From Sinorhizobium psoraleae (GTDB taxonomy: Bacteria > Pseudomonadota > Alphaproteobacteria > Rhizobiales > Rhizobiaceae), in contig NZ_JABEKV010000004.1 in NCBI RefSeq assembly GCF_013283645.1, forward strand, positions 124,001 through 188,000: a stretch of 64,000 nucleotides of DNA, in the 5' to 3' direction. Below the pieces are notes generated by a model, which saw only the letters and a list, made by a program, of their open reading frames with translations, searched no databases and had not been told where the DNA came from. Shown piece by piece: positions 60,241-64,000 of the stretch. The stretch's first letter is position 1. Every line of letters starts with the position of its first letter. A program made the translations under genes and the position numbers.

Positions 60241-62304
60241 TCAGATGTCCAGGTTGTCGGCGAAAACCGCGCGTTCCTGGATGAAGCGGAAACGGGCGTC
60301 GGCCTTGGTTCCCATCAGATTGTCGACGGCCTCGCGCGTACCCTCGAAATCGACGTCGTCGATCTCGACCTTGAGCAGCGTCCGGTTTGCCGGATTCATG
60401 GTCGTTTCCTTGAGCTGTGCCGGCAACATCTCGCCGAGACCCTTGAACCGCCCGATTTCAACCTTGCCGCGGCCGTTGAACTCCGTGCGCATCAGCTCCT
60501 CGCGATGCGCATCGTCGCGCGCATAGAACGTCTTCGAGCCTTGACTGAGGCGATAGAGCGGGGGGACCGCGAGGTAGAGATGACCGCCGCGGATGAGTTC
60601 CGGCATCTCCTGATAGAAGAAGGTGATGAGCAGTGACGCGATGTGGGCTCCGTCGACGTCGGCGTCGGTCATGATGATGACGCGCTCGTAGCGCAGGTCC
60701 TCTTCGCGATATTTCGACCGCGTGCCGCAGCCGAGCGCCTGGATCAGATCGGCGATCTGCTGGTTGGCGCTGAGCTTTTCGCGCCCCGCGCTGGCGACGT
60801 TCAGGATCTTGCCGCGCAGCGGCAGGATGGCCTGGTTCGCGCGGTTACGTGCCTGCTTCGCCGACCCGCCTGCCGAGTCGCCCTCGACGATGAAGAGTTC
60901 GGCACCTTCAGCCGTGTTCTGCGAGCAGTCGGCGAGTTTGCCCGGCAGACGCAGCTTGCGCACCGCCGTCTTGCGGTTGACTTCCTTTTCCTTGCGCCGG
61001 CGAACACGCTCTTCGGCGCGCTCGACCACCCAGTCGAGAAGCTTTGCGGCTTCCGCCGGATTGTCGGCGAGGTAGTGGTCGAAAGGATCGCGCAGGGCGT
61101 TTTCGACGATGCGCTGTGCCTCGACGGTCGCCAGCTTGTCCTTGGTCTGGCCGACGAATTCCGGCTCGCGGATGAAGACCGAGAGCATGCCGGCCGCCGA
61201 GATCATCACGTCGTCGGTAGTGATGATCGCCGCGCGCTTGTTCTGGGTCAGCTCCGCATAGTTCTTGAGCCCCTTGGTGAGCGCAATGCGGAAGCCCGCC
61301 TCATGCGTTCCGCCTTCCGGGGTCGGGATCGTGTTGCAATAGGAGTGAACCTGCTGGTCGCCGCCGTACCAGGTGACGGCCCATTCGAGCGATCCGTGGC
61401 CGCCGGACTTTTCCGATTTGCCGGCAAAGATCTCACGCGTGACGGTGAATTCCTTGCCGAGTGTTGCCGCGAGATAGTCCTTGAGGCCGCCCGGGAAATG
61501 GAAGACGGCCCTGTCCGGGATCTCCGAACCTTCCGGCAGCAGCGATGGATCGCAGGACCAGCGGATTTCGACGCCGCCGAAAAGATAGGCCTTCGAGCGG
61601 GCCATGCGGAAAAGCCGTGCCGGCTCGAAATGCGCGTGAGGGCCGAAGATCTGCGGATCCGGATGGAAGCGCACCCTGGTGCCGCGGCGGTTGTGGACAT
61701 CGCCGAGTTCCTCGAGGCCGCCCTGCGGGATCCCGCGCGAAAAGCGCTGGCGGTAGAGTTTCTTGTTGCGCGCGACCTCGACCTCGAGCGAGTCCGACAG
61801 TGCGTTGACGACGGAAACGCCGACGCCGTGCAGACCGCCGGAGGTTTCGTAGGCCTTGCCGTCGAACTTGCCGCCGGCGTGCAGCACCGTCATCACCACT
61901 TCAAGCGTCGACTTGTTGGGGAATTTCGGATGGTTTTCGACCGGGATGCCACGGCCATTGTCCGTTACGGTAAGGAAGCCGTCGGCGTCGAGGCTCACTT
62001 CGATGAAATTCGCATGCCCTGCGACCGCTTCGTCCATCGAGTTGTCGATGACCTCGGCGAAGAGATGATGCAGCGCCTTCTCGTCCGTGCCGCCGATATA
62101 CATGCCCGGACGGCGGCGCACAGGCTCCAGCCCCTCGAGCACTTCGATCGCCGAGGCGTCGTAGTCGCTGCCGTCGCTGGTCTTCGGGGCAGGGCGCGGT
62201 TCTTCGCTGGCCGTGGGCGGTGCCGGCTTGCGCGAAGGCGCGTTGGCTGCCGCCGGCTTCGGCTGCGGGGGCATTGCTGAAAAGAGATCGCTGCTGTCGT
62301 CCAT
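60241..62304 (-). CDS. parE: DNA topoisomerase IV subunit B
   Basis: This 687-residue GHKL ATPase has EVIDNSMDEAVAGHA (Bergerat motif N, ATP binding), VTDNGRGIPVENHPKF and ETSGGLHGVGVSVVNALS. The TOPRIM domain follows with ELFIVEGDSAGGSAKQARNR and IIMTDADVDGAHIAS. The sequence is closer to ParE than GyrB by length and the missing insert. It decatenates sister chromosomes with ParC. The start is ATG 62304; the Pro/Ala-rich N-terminal 50 residues are normal in rhizobia. Confidence 0.95.
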   Translation of the reverse strand: MDDSSDLFSAMPPQPKPAAANAPSRKPAPPTASEEPRPAPKTSDGSDYDASAIEVLEGLEPVRRRPGMYIGGTDEKALHHLFAEVIDNSMDEAVAGHANFIEVSLDADGFLTVTDNGRGIPVENHPKFPNKSTLEVVMTVLHAGGKFDGKAYETSGGLHGVGVSVVNALSDSLEVEVARNKKLYRQRFSRGIPQGGLEELGDVHNRRGTRVRFHPDPQIFGPHAHFEPARLFRMARSKAYLFGGVEIRWSCDPSLLPEGSEIPDRAVFHFPGGLKDYLAATLGKEFTVTREIFAGKSEKSGGHGSLEWAVTWYGGDQQVHSYCNTIPTPEGGTHEAGFRIALTKGLKNYAELTQNKRAAIITTDDVMISAAGMLSVFIREPEFVGQTKDKLATVEAQRIVENALRDPFDHYLADNPAEAAKLLDWVVERAEERVRRRKEKEVNRKTAVRKLRLPGKLADCSQNTAEGAELFIVEGDSAGGSAKQARNRANQAILPLRGKILNVASAGREKLSANQQIADLIQALGCGTRSKYREEDLRYERVIIMTDADVDGAHIASLLITFFYQEMPELIRGGHLYLAVPPLYRLSQGSKTFYARDDAHREELMRTEFNGRGKVEIGRFKGLGEMLPAQLKETTMNPANRTLLKVEIDDVDFEGTREAVDNLMGTKADARFRFIQERAVFADNLDI

Positions 62305-62557
62305 GGGGTCGTTCAGATCGTTCCTGTCGTCTGGCTTAGCAGAGGCCCATAGCAAGAGCTGGACGCTGCCGCCATCGTTGTGTCGCGCGAATCACCCGAA
62401 TTCTGCCAGAGTCTTGCGCCAAGCGCGAACAAAAGGCGAATTTCGGTATCTCGGACAGGCAGAATACCGTAAGAGCTTGGGCTGTCTGCTTCAGTGTTGC
62501 TTTGCCGACATGGCGATGGCAAGGCATGTACCGAACGAGGGAGCCCGTCGGCTGTTC

Positions 62558-63445
62558 ATGTCCACAACTGTTTTTTCCGTCCGGCGCCTGATGGCAGGGC
62601 TTCTCTTCCCGAGCCTTCTTCTTGTCGGTCTCGCCGCCGAGGCAGCGCCCCTGAAGCCATACAGGGACGAACTGTTCGGTTATCGCAATGTGCTCGAAGA
62701 GACCGACGGTGGTGATTTCCGCGTCGTCGACTACCAGGAACTGCGCGATATCAACGAGCGCGACCAGATTCCGGAAAGGCGTGTCAAGCGGGCCTACGTT
62801 TCCCTTGGGGTCAAAAGCGCGCAGGTCAACGAGACACTCAACCTTGGCGGACGCTCGCTCAATGTCATGCGCGTCGGTCCGGATCGCGGTGCCGCATTTA
62901 CGGTGATCTTCATCCATGGTCGCGGCGGCGACCGGCGTCTCGGTGCAAACGATTTTTCCTTCGGCGGCAATTTCAACCGCCTCAAGAATCTCGCCTTTGC
63001 CAATGGCGGCACCTATTATGCTCCAAGCGTGCGGTCCTTCGATGCGGCGGGCGTCGACGATATCTCGGCATTGATCCGCTTCGCCGCCGAGCGCTCCGGC
63101 GGCCGGCCCGTCGTGCTTTCCTGTGCTTCGATGGGGAGCTTCATCTGCTGGGGCGTCGCTCGCGAACAGACGGCAGTGGCGGCGCTCGGCGGCATGATGG
63201 TCATGGGTGGCGCGACCGATCCGGAATTTGTGGGAAGCGCCGCCTATAGGGCCAGGCTGCCGGTGTTTTTCAGCCACGGCAGCCGCGACAGTGTCTATCG
63301 CGCCGAGGATCAGGTGGCGCTCTATCGCACACTCAGAGCCAGAGATTATCCGGCGCGTTTCGTGCTGTTCGAGACAGGTTCGCATGGTACACCGGTTCGG
63401 ATGACCGACTGGCGAGACGCCCTGAATTGGATTGCCAGCCGGTAG
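62558..63445 (+). CDS. exported alpha/beta-hydrolase (serine esterase)
   Basis: This 295-residue protein starts at ATG 62558, giving a signal peptide (VRRLMAGLLFPSLLLVGLAA) cut near AEAAP. Upstream in-frame starts at 62510 and 62516 are possible. The fold has the oxyanion loop in FIHGRGGDRRLG, the nucleophile in VVLSCASMGSFIC, the acid in FSHGSRDSVYRAED and the His in ETGSHGTPV. It is probably a periplasmic esterase or lipase; the substrate is unknown. The FAD oxidoreductase follows 29 bp later. Confidence 0.85.
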   Translation: MSTTVFSVRRLMAGLLFPSLLLVGLAAEAAPLKPYRDELFGYRNVLEETDGGDFRVVDYQELRDINERDQIPERRVKRAYVSLGVKSAQVNETLNLGGRSLNVMRVGPDRGAAFTVIFIHGRGGDRRLGANDFSFGGNFNRLKNLAFANGGTYYAPSVRSFDAAGVDDISALIRFAAERSGGRPVVLSCASMGSFICWGVAREQTAVAALGGMMVMGGATDPEFVGSAAYRARLPVFFSHGSRDSVYRAEDQVALYRTLRARDYPARFVLFETGSHGTPVRMTDWRDALNWIASR

Positions 63446-63474
63446 AGGACGTCTTGAAGCGGACCGCAACAAAG

Positions 63475-64000
63475 ATGAACGCGTTCGAACGTTCGGGACG
63501 TATCGAGGACTGGCCGCGCCGGGCCGTGTCTCCGGACGACTATGAGGATCAGGTTGGCTCGATTGAACCGATGGCATACCTGCCGTTCGGCAACGGCCTC
63601 AGCTACGGTGACTGCTGCCGCAACAATCGCGGAACTCTTATCGACAGCGCGAGGCACAACCGCATCCTGGCATTCGATCCGGGAACGGGCCTGATCTCCT
63701 GCGAAGGCGGCGTCACGCTCCACGACATCCTTCTTCGGGCGATCCCCCACCGCTTCTTCCCGCCAGTCACGCCCGGCACCGCATTTGCGACGGTCGCCGG
63801 TGCCGTCGCCACGGACGTGCATGGCAAGAATCATCATGCCCGCGGCACCTTCGGCAATCACGTCCAACGCCTGACCCTGTTGCGGTCCAACGGCGAGCGT
63901 TTGGTTTGTTCAGTGAACGAAAACGCCGAACTCTTTGCCGCCACGATTGGCGGCATGGGGCTGACGGGACTGATCCTAACCGTCGATCTTCGGCTGATGA
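63475..64000 (+). CDS. DprE1-like FAD-binding oxidoreductase, N-terminal part
   Basis: The open frame runs off the right edge (175 codons visible). An FAD-binding PCMH-type domain is clear: LPFGNGLSYGDCCRNNRGTL, PPVTPGTAFATVAGAVATDV, HGKNHHARGTFGNHV and IGGMGLTGLI. These blocks closely match DprE1, decaprenylphosphoryl-ribose 2-oxidase, which with DprE2 makes the D-arabinose donor in mycobacteria. TTG 63454, behind GAGGA, is an alternative start. The catalytic C-terminal half is not in the window. Confidence 0.85.
   Translation, partial: MNAFERSGRIEDWPRRAVSPDDYEDQVGSIEPMAYLPFGNGLSYGDCCRNNRGTLIDSARHNRILAFDPGTGLISCEGGVTLHDILLRAIPHRFFPPVTPGTAFATVAGAVATDVHGKNHHARGTFGNHVQRLTLLRSNGERLVCSVNENAELFAATIGGMGLTGLILTVDLRLM

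Noticed and set aside
60643-62280. 545-codon open frame on the plus strand
   Set aside because: It is the antisense shadow of parE, with a composition typical of reverse-read high-GC codons and no family motif.

Overview
The window is GC-rich chromosomal DNA of a Sinorhizobium/Ensifer-type alphaproteobacterium. The evidence is the alphaproteobacterial ribosomal-protein order, the protein sequences (ATP12, DUF1489, DUF2336, DUF1883 and BTLCP families), promoters of the general-stress sigma type, and ten full or partial copies of a roughly 100-bp nested-palindrome repeat of the rhizobial RIME type. There is no phage, transposon, plasmid or CRISPR signature, so this reads as core genome with accessory intergenic repeats.

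Region 1 (1-10137) is the distal part of the ribosomal-protein supercluster: end of rpmC, then rpsQ-rplN-rplX-rplE-rpsN-rpsH-rplF-rplR-rpsE-rpmD-rplO-secY-adk-rpsM-rpsK-rpoA-rplQ, closed by a strong terminator. Several spacers of 130-240 nt hold hairpins: terminator-like ones after rplO and rpsM, and two mutually exclusive ones between rplR and rpsE.

Region 2 (10121-24400) holds msrPQ (periplasmic methionine-sulfoxide repair), a divergent DegP/DegQ protease with rarA, a guanidinium exporter preceded by what looks like a guanidine-II riboswitch, an overlapping RNA pseudouridine synthase / HAD phosphatase / ATP12 operon, crcB, and a glutathione-dependent formaldehyde oxidation cluster (frmA ... 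fghA) with two intervening genes. An XRE regulator, a DMT transporter and lipB follow.

Region 3 (24530-31817) has tRNA-Leu(GAG), then the prkA-yeaH-spoVR stress operon. Good RpoE2/EcfG-type promoter matches lie upstream of prkA and upstream of a small membrane-protein gene on the opposite strand beyond spoVR. A lipoprotein and a peptide-deformylase-like protein that has lost two of three metal ligands follow.

Region 4 (32181-42064) has mgtE, a MerR-type regulator with a perfect inverted-repeat operator, two membrane proteins, a DUF599 protein, an unlisted 33-residue membrane peptide with its own terminator, sdaA, DUF1489 and a SPOR-domain D,D-carboxypeptidase.

Region 5 (42302-51562) has a LapG/BTLCP-family cysteine protease preceded by three 12-bp direct repeats phased exactly 22 bp apart, a two-PilZ-domain protein, a PAS protein, a candidate small RNA ending in a strong terminator, a rhomboid protease, a CBS protein, a patatin phospholipase, hisI, folE, an Fe-S scaffold-like protein, yidD, and DUF2267 and DUF1697 proteins.

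Region 6 (51792-64000) has thrS, an acyltransferase, an exported protein, a nitroreductase/flavin-reductase pair, a degenerate CitE-like protein, DUF2336, a GNAT acetyltransferase, parE, an exported serine hydrolase, and the start of a DprE1-like FAD oxidoreductase cut by the window edge.

The most interesting items are the 22-bp phased repeats with a possible c-di-GMP neighbourhood, the metal-ligand-less deformylase paralogue, the guanidine riboswitch/exporter pair, the stress-sigma promoters flanking the prkA locus, and several structured RNA elements. None amounts by itself to a clearly new multi-gene system.
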